A DNA stretch of 64,000 nt, taken from assembly GCA_964607445.1 (NCBI GenBank), contig CAZSKN010000005.1, forward strand, positions 1-64,000, read 5' to 3'. The notes under the pieces were generated by a model, which was not told where the DNA came from, searched no databases, and saw only the letters and a program-made list of their open reading frames with translations. A program made the position numbers and the translations under genes. Shown here piece after piece: positions 24,489 through 33,091 of the stretch (positions are counted from its first letter, which is position 1; every line of letters starts with the position of its first letter). Source of the DNA: CALCKU01 sp964607445 (GTDB taxonomy: Bacteria > Pseudomonadota > Alphaproteobacteria > Caulobacterales > Maricaulaceae).

Positions 24489-25247
24489 ATGAGTGCTGAT
24501 CGTGTTGAAAAGGCCGCCGAGGGCATTGATAATGGTGTCATCAGCTTGACGGAACGCTTGCGGGTGCAAGGTTCCGGGGAGACTGTTGAGGCCGAGCTGC
24601 GTTTATTGGAAGCTTTACTCTTTGCCGCCGTTGAACCAATTGACACAGAGACCTTGCGGGGACGAATGCCTGATGGCTGCGACGTCGGCGCTTTACTGGC
24701 CAGATTAACGCGTGATTATCAGGGGCGGGGTGTAAATCTCATCCGCGTGGCTGGACGGTGGCGGTTTCAAACGGCTGCTGATTTAGAAAACCATTTAGTT
24801 GATATTAAAGAGACTCCGCGAAAGCTTTCTCGTGCGGCTTTGGAAACCTTGGCTATTATTGCCTACCATCAACCTACAACCCGGGCTGAAATTGAAGATG
24901 TTCGGGGTGTGGCCGTGTCTTCAGGGACATTGGATGTTTTACTGGAGTTAGGGTGGATAAGGTTGCGTGGGCGCCGTCGCACGCCGGGACGCCCTGTGAC
25001 CTATGGGACAACTGAAGGGTTTTTGGCCCATTTTAATTTGGAGCAAATTTCAGATTTACCGGGGCGCGAAGACCTGAAAGCCGCTGGCTTGCTGGACCCG
25101 CGACTGCCGAAAGATTTTGCTATGCCGTCGCCGATGATGCCAGATGGGCTTACCGAAGGTGAAGATCCGCTTGAAGATATCGAAGAGCCCGAGTTTTTCG
25201 AGGATTTCCTTGCAGAAGATACAGAAGACGACGGATCACCCGAATAG
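24489..25247 (+). CDS. scpB: Segregation and condensation protein B
   Basis: A 252-residue ScpB, the tandem winged-helix partner that dimerises on the ScpA kleisin. The first winged helix contains ALLFAAVEPIDTETLRGRMP, the second LSRAALETLAIIAYHQPTTR and the conserved RGVAVSSGTLDVLLELGWI, then GRRRTPGRPVTYGTT. The acidic C-terminal tail (EDPLEDIEEPEFFEDFLAED) is common in alphaproteobacterial ScpB. It begins 3 bp after scpA. The third assembly gap starts 14 bp after its stop, so any gene between scpB and tatA is not visible. Confidence 0.95.
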   Translation: MSADRVEKAAEGIDNGVISLTERLRVQGSGETVEAELRLLEALLFAAVEPIDTETLRGRMPDGCDVGALLARLTRDYQGRGVNLIRVAGRWRFQTAADLENHLVDIKETPRKLSRAALETLAIIAYHQPTTRAEIEDVRGVAVSSGTLDVLLELGWIRLRGRRRTPGRPVTYGTTEGFLAHFNLEQISDLPGREDLKAAGLLDPRLPKDFAMPSPMMPDGLTEGEDPLEDIEEPEFFEDFLAEDTEDDGSPE

Positions 25248-25261
25248 AGCGCGGTATAATC

Positions 25262-25361
25262 NNNNNNNNNNNNNNNNNNNNNNNNNNNNNNNNNNNNNNN
25301 NNNNNNNNNNNNNNNNNNNNNNNNNNNNNNNNNNNNNNNNNNNNNNNNNNNNNNNNNNNNN
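25262..25361. other. Assembly gap (100 N)
   Basis: Exactly 100 undetermined bases between scpB and the tatA promoter region. The flanks do not repeat each other. The 205 bases from the gap to tatA hold only a promoter-like sequence and ribosome-binding site; no gene is seen in them. Confidence 0.98.
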
Positions 25362-25513
25362 GCATTGTATCTGTCTGCTATCATATGAATTGATGTCCTC
25401 GCGCGCAAAACTATTACCTGAGACCGCTCCACAGGCGTGCGAAAGACATCAGAACAAGTTCTGGAATTACTTGTATACGGACTGAAATTATTATCTGGGA
25501 CTTCAAAGCCTGC

Positions 25514-25542
25514 TTGAACCTTTTGTGCAGACGGGGTAAACT
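25514..25542 (+). promoter_or_regulatory. Promoter-like sequence before tatABC
   Basis: TTGAAC (25514-25519) and TAAACT (25537-25542) are separated by exactly 17 bp and lie 25 bp upstream of the tatA ATG, leaving a short leader with AAAGGAAT as ribosome-binding site. Each hexamer matches four of six consensus bases. Confidence 0.4.
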
Positions 25543-25566
25543 AGGCGTTCATAAAGGAATAAAATT

Positions 25567-25773
25567 ATGGCCCTCGGTCCTTGGCAAATACTTATCGTAC
25601 TCGTGCTTGTCGTCCTGCTTTTTGGAGGCAAAGGTAAAATCAGCTCTATTATGGGAGATATGGGGAAGGGTATCACAAGTTTTAAACAAGGTTTGAAAGA
25701 CGAAGTTGCGGATGTGAAAGACGCGGCGGAAGAAGCTATAAATGTTACGCCTAAAAAGGATGACAAAACCTAG
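25567..25773 (+). CDS. tatA: Twin-arginine translocase subunit TatA
   Basis: A 68-residue TatA, the pore-forming protein of the Tat system for exporting folded proteins. It has one N-terminal transmembrane helix (PWQILIVLVLVVLLFGGKGK), the conserved F-G-x-x-K hinge, then an amphipathic helix (MGDMGKGITSFKQGL) and a short charged tail. AAAGGAAT precedes the ATG. tatB follows 26 bp later and tatC overlaps tatB, so all three components are encoded together. Confidence 0.96.
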   Translation: MALGPWQILIVLVLVVLLFGGKGKISSIMGDMGKGITSFKQGLKDEVADVKDAAEEAINVTPKKDDKT

Positions 25774-25799
25774 GTTATTTTGCCCTTAAGGGCCATGAT

Positions 25800-26171
25800 A
25801 TGATCCCTCAACTTGGCTTTGCCGAAATGATTGTTCTTGTGCTGCTGGCGATTATTGTCGTCGGGCCGAAAGACCTACCTAAGCTTATGCGGTCTATGGG
25901 TCAGTTTATGGCCCGCATGCGGGCATTGGGAAACGAGTTTAAACAAGCCTTTGAGGACATGGGGGCCGAGGATGAGATAGCCGAGATGCGCCGTGAAATT
26001 GAAGAGCTTAAGAAAATGGGGCAGCTAGAGAATTTATCTGATGAGGCCTTTGCAGAAGATATGCGGGCTTTGGATAATGAATTAAGAACAGCCACCGATA
26101 TATCGTCGCCCAAAGGCAAGTCTCCGACAGACGAAACGGGTAAGACCACGACGCCAAAGGGTAAAGCGTAA
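25800..26171 (+). CDS. tatB: Twin-arginine translocase subunit TatB
   Basis: A 123-residue TatB, which with TatC forms the signal-peptide receptor. The N-terminal helix GFAEMIVLVLLAIIVVGPKD ends in the GPKDLP hinge typical of TatB rather than TatA. A long amphipathic helix follows (MRSMGQFMARMRALGNEF), with the E/D-rich helix DMGAEDEIAEMRREIEELKK and a Lys/Thr-rich tail. Its stop overlaps the tatC start by one base (TAATG). Confidence 0.94.
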   Translation: MIPQLGFAEMIVLVLLAIIVVGPKDLPKLMRSMGQFMARMRALGNEFKQAFEDMGAEDEIAEMRREIEELKKMGQLENLSDEAFAEDMRALDNELRTATDISSPKGKSPTDETGKTTTPKGKA

Positions 26172-27001
26172 TGGGTGCAGGATCACTGGATAATCCAAAG
26201 CTTGAGAATCCAGAAGATGAGATTGACGCCAGTCGTGCGCCCTTAATGGAACATTTGGTTGAATTGCGCGCGCGGCTTATCAAAATTGTTTTGGCCTTTG
26301 TCTTAGGTGCGATTGCCTGTATTCCGTTTCTTCGCCAAATTCTGGACCTGTTGGTCTGGCCATTCCAGACCGCTATATTACGCTATAATGCTAGGCTTGC
26401 GGAGCAGAACCTGCCGGGGATTGATCTTAACATTATCGCGACCCATCCCTTGGAAACATTTTTTGTTAAGTTGAAGCTGGCCTTGTTTGGGGGGGTGATT
26501 TTGGCATTTCCCGTGATTGCCTTTCAGGTTTATCGCTTTGTCGCCCCGGGACTATATAAAAACGAGCGCGGTGCGTTTCTACCCTATCTTATTCTTTCGC
26601 CTATTTTGTTTATTCTTGGCGCGTCACTGGTCTTTTTTTACGTGTTTCCCTATGTCATGGAATTTGCTTTGGGCCAACAACAGGGGTTATCGAGTGGCGG
26701 GTCGATTGATTTGCTAACGAAAATCAGTGATTATCTTAAATTAGCGATGACGCTATTTCTTGCCTTTGGCTTATCCTTTCAACTTCCTGTAATTTTGAGT
26801 TTGCTCGGACGGGCAGGCATTGTTTCGGCCCAAAGCCTTAAAAAAGGACGGCGTTACGCTATCGTTGCAATTGCGGCTTTTGCTGCTTTTGTAACGCCGC
26901 CAGACCCGGTCACACAAATTGTTCTGGGCCTAGCCATTTACCTGCTTTACGAAATTTCAATATTATCAGTGGGCCTCTTGGAGAAAAAAACCGAGACTTG
27001 A
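26171..27001 (+). CDS. tatC: Twin-arginine translocase subunit TatC
   Basis: A 276-residue polytopic inner-membrane protein, the core Tat receptor. The N-terminal ASRAPLMEHLVELRARLIK is the conserved cytoplasmic segment with the LxELRxRL motif. Six hydrophobic segments can be drawn, including IVLAFVLGAIACIPF, LALFGGVILAFPVIAFQVY and YAIVAIAAFAAFVTPPDPVT. The motif FVAPGLYKNER is present. Its ATG overlaps the tatB stop. No terminator directly follows; a 488-bp intergenic region separates it from the next gene. Confidence 0.96.
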   Translation: MGAGSLDNPKLENPEDEIDASRAPLMEHLVELRARLIKIVLAFVLGAIACIPFLRQILDLLVWPFQTAILRYNARLAEQNLPGIDLNIIATHPLETFFVKLKLALFGGVILAFPVIAFQVYRFVAPGLYKNERGAFLPYLILSPILFILGASLVFFYVFPYVMEFALGQQQGLSSGGSIDLLTKISDYLKLAMTLFLAFGLSFQLPVILSLLGRAGIVSAQSLKKGRRYAIVAIAAFAAFVTPPDPVTQIVLGLAIYLLYEISILSVGLLEKKTET

Positions 27002-27044
27002 TCTTCGGTTATCGGATAATACTGGTTTTGTGGTCATAGACACG

Positions 27045-27068
27045 GTCACAGTCGCAGTCACAGTTACA
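27045..27068. repeat. Four imperfect GTCACA hexamers
   Basis: Four consecutive 6-bp units (GTCACA, GTCGCA, GTCACA, GTTACA) about 45 bp after the tatC stop. Too short and variable to assign a function; may be a simple-repeat tract. Confidence 0.5.
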
Positions 27069-27321
27069 GCCATAGACAGTTTAAGCGCGCCAGAGACCTG
27101 TTTCCAACCGTGTCGCGACAGGGATGTGACATAAAAGTTTTAAAGTTTGTTAAGGGTAATTAACTGATTTCATTCTGATTTTGGCGATTCAAAGCGTAAA
27201 ATTACGCTATTTAATGATTTTCTCATGGTTTTCTAAAGGTTTCCTCCAAGCATGGGGTGTTGGTGTGTGCTAATCATTCTTAACGGGGCAGTTCATCGAA
27301 TGTGGGATTTGAACAGGCTTC

Positions 27322-27367
27322 TGGCGTCAAATTCTTGTGCATATATATGTATAATTATTTGACGCCA
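27322..27367 (+). promoter_or_regulatory. Operator-flanked TATAAT promoter candidate
   Basis: TGGCGTCAAAT (27322-27332) and its exact reverse complement ATTTGACGCCA (27357-27367) are 24 bp apart. A perfect -10 box TATAAT (27350-27355) lies between them. The left arm covers the -35 position (TCAAAT, 17-bp spacing) and the right arm covers the expected start near 27362. A repressor bound here would block transcription. Confidence 0.45.
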
Positions 27368-27383
27368 TGATCGCACCAAACTT

Positions 27384-27420
27384 AATACTTCTAAACTTTT
27401 GAGGTTTAGAAGTATTTTTT
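27384..27420 (+). terminator. Strong intrinsic terminator before the winged-helix gene
   Basis: AATACTTCTAAAC (27384-27396) and GTTTAGAAGTATT (27404-27416) pair perfectly over 13 bp around a TTTTGAG loop, followed by further T residues to 27420. It lies about 20 bp after the inverted repeat at 27322-27367 and 70 bp before the next gene. A-rich sequence precedes it only weakly, so it acts mainly on the plus strand. Confidence 0.8.
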
Positions 27421-27489
27421 GCTAGAGACTAGGCTTGTATTTTTGGCCTTTTCGTATAAATCATGCGCCATGAGTGTGGCTTATAGGAC

Positions 27490-29091
27490 ATGATTTATTC
27501 GTTTGATGGTTTCCAATTAGATATCCGACGACAAACCTTAACGCGAGCCGGCGTAGAAATTAGCGTAGAACCACAAGTCTTCGATCTTTTGCAATATTTG
27601 GTCGAAAACCATGATCGCTTAATTACCAAGCAAGATATAATCGATACAATTTGGCAAGGACGTGCGATTTCGGACGCAGCGGTCAGTAGTCGCATAAGTT
27701 TTGCGCGTCAAGCTTTAGGCGATAATGGCCGCGATCAGCATTATATAAAAACCATACATAATAAGGGTTTACGGTTTTTAGCCCATCCTAAGCGTATTGA
27801 GAGCTTTGCAGACGCACAAGGAACGGCCTCTGCTGACCCTCACTCTCATCTTATTGGCGCTACATCAGCCGCGGCGCAGACGCCAAAATTGAAGCGTAAA
27901 CCAACGGTAATTGTGATGCCGTTTCGCGCGCGTTTAGATAATGAGATGGAAGTGTTTACCGCCGGGGCTTTGGTCGATGAAATATCATCCTTGCTAACGG
28001 TCATGCAAAGCGTGGATGTTATTCCTCGCTACGCCGCCGGCTATCTGTTGCCTTTAGATGTAGACCCTATTGCCAAAGCGCGTGACCTAGGTGCGAATTA
28101 TGCCGTGAGTGGGAATGTACGGCGGGAAAACGAGAAATTGCGTGTGCGTGCATCATTGACAAACCTAGCCGATTTTAGCCAGCTTTGGTCACAAAAATTT
28201 AAAGGGAAAATGGCGGAAATCTTTGAGATTGAAGATGAAGTTACCACAGGTGTAATCGGAGCCTTAGGAGGTAAAATTGCCCATTTTGAGGCCATGCGTA
28301 TGTCTCGCCAACACCCAAAAGATTTACAAGCTTGGGAATTGGCAAGGCAAGCTTTGGGCGCGGCATTTGATTGGCAGCCAAAAACTTTAGCCCAAAGTGT
28401 AAAGAGTTGTCAGGCTGCGTTAGAACTGGACCCAAATTACGCATTGGCGCGCGCATATTTGGGTTTTTTTCTGGCCTGGCAAGTCGCCCAAGGCTGGACG
28501 GAGACCAAAGACGACGACAAAAAAATGGCAATTTACCACGCTGACTACGCCTTATCTTTAACCGCTATGGACGGCGAAGTCGTCTCGGCTGTAGGGGAAA
28601 CTTATCGCGCATTAGGGAATCCGGCCAAGGCCATTGAGATTTATGAAGCGTCGAAACTAAAGAACCCTGATGTATTTAACAGTTGGCCTGTCTCTTTGCC
28701 GATTATGGGAACTGCCTATGCCCAGATGGGGAAATATGATCAGGCTCGCAATTTTGTCGCGGAATTTGATAAGAAATTTCCTACAGACGAAATGGGGCGT
28801 ATCTGGTCTCGCATTTCATTGGGTTACATTGAATTACTCGCGGGCAATTATGGATATGCAGAAGAATTGCACCACAATTTGATATCAGAGTTTAATTCAA
28901 TGTGCCGTATTGTGTCCCTTATGATGTTAGGAAGAGTAGAGGATGCGATAATAAATTTTGTAGATATACGGGCTGTCAATCCCAAAGTTTCATTAGAGCA
29001 TTATCAGTCTTATTTTCGATTATTCCATAGTGATAAAAACATTAGTCGGAAATATTCAGATGCGCTTATTGAATTGCAGGACCGTCTTTAA
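27490..29091 (+). CDS. Winged-helix (OmpR/CadC-type) regulator with TPR-like C-terminus
   Basis: A 533-residue protein with an N-terminal OmpR/PhoB-type winged helix (residues ~1-95: FQLDIRRQTLTRAGVEISVE to HYIKTIHNKGLRFLAHPKR). The middle (~135-270) has the TolB/FlgO-like segment VIVMPFRARLDNEMEVFTAG with GANYAVSGNVRRENEKLRVR, often seen in CadC-like and adenylate-cyclase-associated regulators. Helical TPR-like repeats fill ~275-500 (CQAALELDPNYALARAYLGF). No transmembrane helix is seen, so it is probably a soluble transcription factor. Its signal and targets are unknown. A strong terminator and an operator-flanked promoter lie just upstream. Confidence 0.82.
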   Translation: MIYSFDGFQLDIRRQTLTRAGVEISVEPQVFDLLQYLVENHDRLITKQDIIDTIWQGRAISDAAVSSRISFARQALGDNGRDQHYIKTIHNKGLRFLAHPKRIESFADAQGTASADPHSHLIGATSAAAQTPKLKRKPTVIVMPFRARLDNEMEVFTAGALVDEISSLLTVMQSVDVIPRYAAGYLLPLDVDPIAKARDLGANYAVSGNVRRENEKLRVRASLTNLADFSQLWSQKFKGKMAEIFEIEDEVTTGVIGALGGKIAHFEAMRMSRQHPKDLQAWELARQALGAAFDWQPKTLAQSVKSCQAALELDPNYALARAYLGFFLAWQVAQGWTETKDDDKKMAIYHADYALSLTAMDGEVVSAVGETYRALGNPAKAIEIYEASKLKNPDVFNSWPVSLPIMGTAYAQMGKYDQARNFVAEFDKKFPTDEMGRIWSRISLGYIELLAGNYGYAEELHHNLISEFNSMCRIVSLMMLGRVEDAIINFVDIRAVNPKVSLEHYQSYFRLFHSDKNISRKYSDALIELQDRL

Positions 29092-29182
29092 AATCCATAT
29101 ATATGCGTGTTAAAGCGGCAGTCTCGGCTTTACCTTGCCTATTGCCTTCGCTATGACGGGCGCGAATTTATAAGAGTTTCCC

Positions 29183-30523
29183 ATGCATGATATTAAAGCT
29201 ATTCGCGAGAACCCCGATCAATATGATGATTTATGGGCAAAACGGGGGCTTACGCCATTGTCGAAAACAATACTCGACCAAGATGGATTGATCCGGAAAG
29301 CTATGCAGGTTGTGCAAGAGGCCGAGGCCGCACGTAACAAATCCTCTAAGCTTATTGGGCAGGCAATGGCTAAGGGCGATAAAGATGAAGCCGAGCGTCT
29401 AAAGACCGAAGTTGCAGGGGCAAAAAATGTTATTGCGGCTATGGGCACTCAGGTCGATAGCGAAAAGGCGCAATTACATGATCTATTGTCGGCCTTACCC
29501 AATATACCGTTTGCCGATGTCCCGGAAGGCGAAGATGAAGACAGTAATGTAGAATTGCATAAGGTCGGTGAACCGACGAAACTGGATTTCGAACCTAAAG
29601 ATCATGCTGATCTCGGCCACGCGCTGGGAATGATGGATTTTGAAACTGCCGCCAAGATGAGCGGTTCGCGTTTTGTTGTGCTCTCTGGCTTGTTATCGCG
29701 TCTTGATCGTGCACTGGCCGCTTTCATGCTGGACTTACAAACGGGCGAGCATGGGTATACGGAAACCACGCCGCCTTTTTTAGTCCATACGCACACCATG
29801 TACGGAACGGCCCAACTTCCAAAATTTGAAGACGATCAATACCGTGTTGCGGATTTCAATTTAAGTGAACTTGAAAAACAAGCCAAATCGGTTGAGGAAA
29901 TGGGGCGTTATATACGCGAACACAGTATGTGGATGTTGCCGACGGCGGAGGTGGCGCTAACCAATATAGTTCGCGAAACTATAATAGATGTCGATGAATT
30001 ACCGCGCCGGTTTACGGCGCATACACCGTGTTTTAGACGCGAGGCCGGCAGTGCAGGGCGCGATACAAAGGGCATGATACGTCAACACCAGTTCAACAAG
30101 GTTGAACTCGTCTCCATCACCAAGCCCGAAGAGAGTGAAGCCGAGCACAAACGCATGCTGGCCTGTGCCGAGGAGGTGCTTAAGCGCCTCAAATTACCTT
30201 ACCGTGTGGTTGAATTATGCGCGGGAGATCTGGGATTTGGCGCAAGGCGAACCTTCGATATCGAGGTCTGGCTCCCGAGCCAGAATACATATCGCGAGAT
30301 ATCAAGTTGTTCCAATTGCGGAGATTTTCAGGCACGCCGGATGAACGCGCGCTATAAATATGCACCAAAGGATAATCGCTTTGTGCATACGTTAAACGGG
30401 TCGGGTCTTGCGGTAGGGCGAACCCTTGTCGCTGTGCTAGAAAATTATCAAAATGCTGATGGTTCAATCACAGTACCTGATGTATTGGTGCCCTATATGG
30501 GCGGTGTAAAGGTCATTGCCTAG
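29183..30523 (+). CDS. serS: Seryl-tRNA synthetase
   Basis: A 446-residue class II synthetase charging tRNA-Ser. The N-terminal ~110 residues form the tRNA-binding coiled coil (MHDIKAIRENPDQYDDLWAK, then charged helices). Class II motif 2 is visible in HTPCFRREAGSAGRDTKGM and motif 3 in GSGLAVGRTLVAVLENYQ. The TAEVALTNI serine-binding segment is present. The stop overlaps the surE start by one base, so serS and surE are coupled, an order found across Alphaproteobacteria. Confidence 0.97.
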   Translation: MHDIKAIRENPDQYDDLWAKRGLTPLSKTILDQDGLIRKAMQVVQEAEAARNKSSKLIGQAMAKGDKDEAERLKTEVAGAKNVIAAMGTQVDSEKAQLHDLLSALPNIPFADVPEGEDEDSNVELHKVGEPTKLDFEPKDHADLGHALGMMDFETAAKMSGSRFVVLSGLLSRLDRALAAFMLDLQTGEHGYTETTPPFLVHTHTMYGTAQLPKFEDDQYRVADFNLSELEKQAKSVEEMGRYIREHSMWMLPTAEVALTNIVRETIIDVDELPRRFTAHTPCFRREAGSAGRDTKGMIRQHQFNKVELVSITKPEESEAEHKRMLACAEEVLKRLKLPYRVVELCAGDLGFGARRTFDIEVWLPSQNTYREISSCSNCGDFQARRMNARYKYAPKDNRFVHTLNGSGLAVGRTLVAVLENYQNADGSITVPDVLVPYMGGVKVIA

Positions 30524-31290
30524 TGCGCATTCTTTTAACCAATGATGACGGTGTGCAGGCCACAGGTCTGCGTATTTTACGTGAAATCGCAGAAGAGTTG
30601 TCAGATGATGTCTGGATTTGCGCGCCGGATACGGAGCAATCGGCCGCCTCGCGCGGTGTATCTTTGCATAATCCTGTGCGCCTTAAAAAACATGAAGATC
30701 GGGTGTTTTCGGTGACAGGCACGCCGACAGACAGTGTAATCGTTGCGATGAAGGATCTGTTTGCCGGGCATAAACAACCTGATCTGGTTTTATCTGGTGT
30801 GAATCGGGGACAAAATTTGGCTGAAGATGTAACCTTCTCGGGTACGATTGCCGGCGCTTTGCAAGGGATGCAAATGGGGGTGCCGTCTATTGCCTTGTCA
30901 TTAGCGCGCGGATTTCAAGGGGCTCAAAGCCTGCCGTGGGAAACCGCCTCGGCACATGGGCCTAAATTGATAAGATCGCTTTTAAAAACCGGCTGGCCGG
31001 ATGATGTTGTTTTATCTGTGAATTTCCCGGATGCCCCGATTGACGGTGTTAAAGGTGTGCAGATAACCCGTCAGGGACGTCGGGATTATCAGATGAGTGA
31101 CGTTGAGAAACGCGCCCATCCCCGGGGGGGGCAGTATTTCTGGCTCACCTACGGGGCTGGGTTGTCTAACCCGCCGCAAGGCACAGATTTGCGGGCGGTT
31201 TATGATGGTTATATTTCTGTTACGCCCTTACATACGGATTTGACGCATGCGCAAACCTTGGCAAAATTACAAGACAGATTTGACCTCTGA
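30523..31290 (+). CDS. surE: 5'/3'-nucleotidase SurE
   Basis: A 255-residue metal-dependent nucleotidase, active on nucleoside monophosphates. The N-terminal RILLTNDDGVQATGLRIL holds the DD metal ligands, DTEQSAASRGVSL carries the conserved serine, and SGVNRGQNLAEDVTFSGT the asparagine ligand. The start is GTG 30523, which overlaps the serS TAG by one base. pcm follows 32 bp later, the classic surE-pcm stationary-phase pairing. Confidence 0.96.
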   Translation: MRILLTNDDGVQATGLRILREIAEELSDDVWICAPDTEQSAASRGVSLHNPVRLKKHEDRVFSVTGTPTDSVIVAMKDLFAGHKQPDLVLSGVNRGQNLAEDVTFSGTIAGALQGMQMGVPSIALSLARGFQGAQSLPWETASAHGPKLIRSLLKTGWPDDVVLSVNFPDAPIDGVKGVQITRQGRRDYQMSDVEKRAHPRGGQYFWLTYGAGLSNPPQGTDLRAVYDGYISVTPLHTDLTHAQTLAKLQDRFDL

Positions 31291-31322
31291 AGGCGCCTAT
31301 AAACAGGGTGGGATGACAAGCT

Positions 31323-31946
31323 ATGTTTGAGCCCGGGCTCATAGATATGATTATGGCGCTCCGTAGCCAGTCTATTTCTAATACGGCTGTTCTACGGGCC
31401 ATCGAGCAAGTCCCACGTCGACATTTTGTACCGGATCACTTGCATGATATGGCCTATGATTTGCAAGCGTTGCCCATTGCATGTGGTCAAAGCCTGTCTG
31501 ACCCCTTTACTATTGCTGTTATGACCCAGATGTTGGAGTTGGAAACCCATCATAAGCTTCTCGAAATCGGGACGGGGAGCGGGTATCATACGGCGATTTT
31601 GTCAAAGATGGTCAAACGTGTTTATTCGGTTGAACGTTACCGGCAATTGATTTTAGAGGCAGAGAACCGATTTCATGATCTTGGAATCTTCAATACGGTT
31701 ATTCGGCATGGAGATGGTAGATATGGGTGGAAAGGGCAGGCACCCTTTGACCGCATTATAGTCACATGCAGTCTAATCGCGGCGCCGGATATGTTATTGG
31801 ATCAATTGGCCCCCGGGGGAATGTTATTAGGTGTAATTGATGGGAGTTTAATGCGCTTTTCAAAGGCGCGATCAAAGGTTTCCGAAACCGAGCTGTTACC
31901 CCTATCCTTGCCAGTGATTGAAGCGGGAAAATCAAAAGCCCTCTAA
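31323..31946 (+). CDS. pcm: Protein-L-isoaspartate O-methyltransferase
   Basis: A 207-residue SAM-dependent methyltransferase that repairs isoaspartyl residues in aged proteins. VPRRHFVPDHLHDMAYD, GQSLSDPFTIAVMTQML and the SAM loop LLEIGTGSGYHTAIL are family hallmarks, followed by VYSVERYRQL. The usual final motif is intact (LLDQLAPGGMLLGVI). It follows surE in the same direction. No strong ribosome-binding site precedes ATG 31323, but the family N-terminus fits this start. Confidence 0.94.
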   Translation: MFEPGLIDMIMALRSQSISNTAVLRAIEQVPRRHFVPDHLHDMAYDLQALPIACGQSLSDPFTIAVMTQMLELETHHKLLEIGTGSGYHTAILSKMVKRVYSVERYRQLILEAENRFHDLGIFNTVIRHGDGRYGWKGQAPFDRIIVTCSLIAAPDMLLDQLAPGGMLLGVIDGSLMRFSKARSKVSETELLPLSLPVIEAGKSKAL

Positions 31947-32072
31947 ACGGATGAATATGATGTGGCGGGTATAATTTATCATGAAGTGCTTCGTGATTTT
32001 TACGAAGGATTAACCCTGTTGCGCGCATAGTTGCTCCCTAATTTGCTTTGACCTTAGAAGAAAGTGACAGCT

Positions 32073-32939
32073 ATGCGTAATCTGACGAAATTATCATGCA
32101 CTCTTGTTATGTCCGTAGCGACCCTTTGTCTTGGCGGCACCGCTATGGCCCAAGTCACGACAATTGTCGAACCGATTAAACAATATAAGACTTTGGACAG
32201 CCTACCGATTGAATATGGTCAAAACGGGGTTATTAAAGCTCAACATATTCGGCCGGGAGATATCAGCCCAGAAGAATATGCAAAACTATTAGCCGAAGCG
32301 GACCGTGTACGGGCCTATCAATCTCATCAGGGCAATTATTCGGGTGTGTCCTATGATGCCGCCACGAATGCGACTGCAACCCCAAATCCTGTTGGAGAGG
32401 TTCAGACCCCCACAGAGATTGTAACGTCTACGGCACCGAATTATGAAATTCAACTGTATGAAACGCCGCTTTATGAACCGAACCGAATAACCGAAGCGTC
32501 GATACCATCGGTAATTTCGCAGGCCGCTCAATCCCATTACGTTGTGAAGGGGGATACCTTATATAATATAGCTCGTCGTTTCGATGTTTCCGTAAATGAA
32601 TTGAAACAATTTAATAATTTGGCGAATAATGGCATTAATCTGGGGCAGACCTTGAGAATACCGGGGGCGACATCTGCATCACAAATTTATGCACCTAATT
32701 CGGGTGCTGGCCAGACATCTGAGTCTTCGGCCTTTTTCAAAACCATTGAAGCGGTTCCAGCCGTTTCATCAGCGCGTCAAAATGGTGTTTATGCTGTTTT
32801 ACCCAAAGACACGCTCTATTCTATCTCGCGCCGGGCGTGTGTGAGTGTTGGAGCGTTACAAGCAACGAATGAGATATCGAATCCATCGGCCTTACAACCG
32901 GGTCAAAAACTCGTTATGCCAAGCGGGCATTGTCTATAA
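32073..32939 (+). CDS. Exported protein with two LysM domains
   Basis: A 288-residue protein with a signal peptide (LSCTLVMSVATLCLGGTAMA, cleavage after AMA). A ~130-residue low-complexity region comes first. It is followed by two LysM peptidoglycan-binding domains: HYVVKGDTLYNIARRFDVSV to GQTLRIP (~158-202) and YAVLPKDTLYSISRRACVSV to GQKLVMP (~240-283). At this position after surE-pcm many Alphaproteobacteria have an NlpD-like protein with LysM plus an M23 peptidase domain; here the peptidase domain is absent. ATG 32073 was chosen over GTG 32064 because it starts the signal peptide. Confidence 0.85.
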   Translation: MRNLTKLSCTLVMSVATLCLGGTAMAQVTTIVEPIKQYKTLDSLPIEYGQNGVIKAQHIRPGDISPEEYAKLLAEADRVRAYQSHQGNYSGVSYDAATNATATPNPVGEVQTPTEIVTSTAPNYEIQLYETPLYEPNRITEASIPSVISQAAQSHYVVKGDTLYNIARRFDVSVNELKQFNNLANNGINLGQTLRIPGATSASQIYAPNSGAGQTSESSAFFKTIEAVPAVSSARQNGVYAVLPKDTLYSISRRACVSVGALQATNEISNPSALQPGQKLVMPSGHCL

Positions 32940-33031
32940 GTCGTATTTTAAAGCCTTAAAGACATAAATTTAGCCTGCGATCCTGATTAGTCGGATTTCC
33001 GGCGTTGCATATATGTATTACCTCCTTATAT

Positions 33032-33063
33032 AACGCTCACAGTTAAAATCTTTGAGCGTTTTT
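33032..33063 (+). terminator. Intrinsic terminator between LysM gene and yajC
   Basis: AACGCTCA (33032-33039) pairs perfectly with TGAGCGTT (33053-33060) around a 13-nt loop, followed by TTT. It lies 92 bp after the LysM stop and just before the yajC ribosome-binding site (AGGGGAAG). Confidence 0.55.
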
Positions 33064-33091
33064 GAGTGTAACGCTTTCCAAGGGGAAGAAT

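Larger units (their letters stand above)
27002..27489. other. 488-bp intergenic region with regulatory structure
   Basis: No protein-coding gene is seen. It holds four imperfect hexamers (GTCACA, GTCGCA, GTCACA, GTTACA) at 27045-27068; an 11-bp inverted repeat around a TATAAT box at 27322-27367; and a strong intrinsic terminator at 27384-27420. The sequence between the box and the terminator could be a short untranslated RNA. The last 70 bp before the winged-helix gene have no clear promoter. Confidence 0.7.

Noticed and set aside
27148..27166. CtrA-like site GTTAAGGGTAATTAAC
   Set aside because: Spacing between TTAA halves is 6, not the 7 of the CtrA consensus, and no gene with a cell-cycle role is close.
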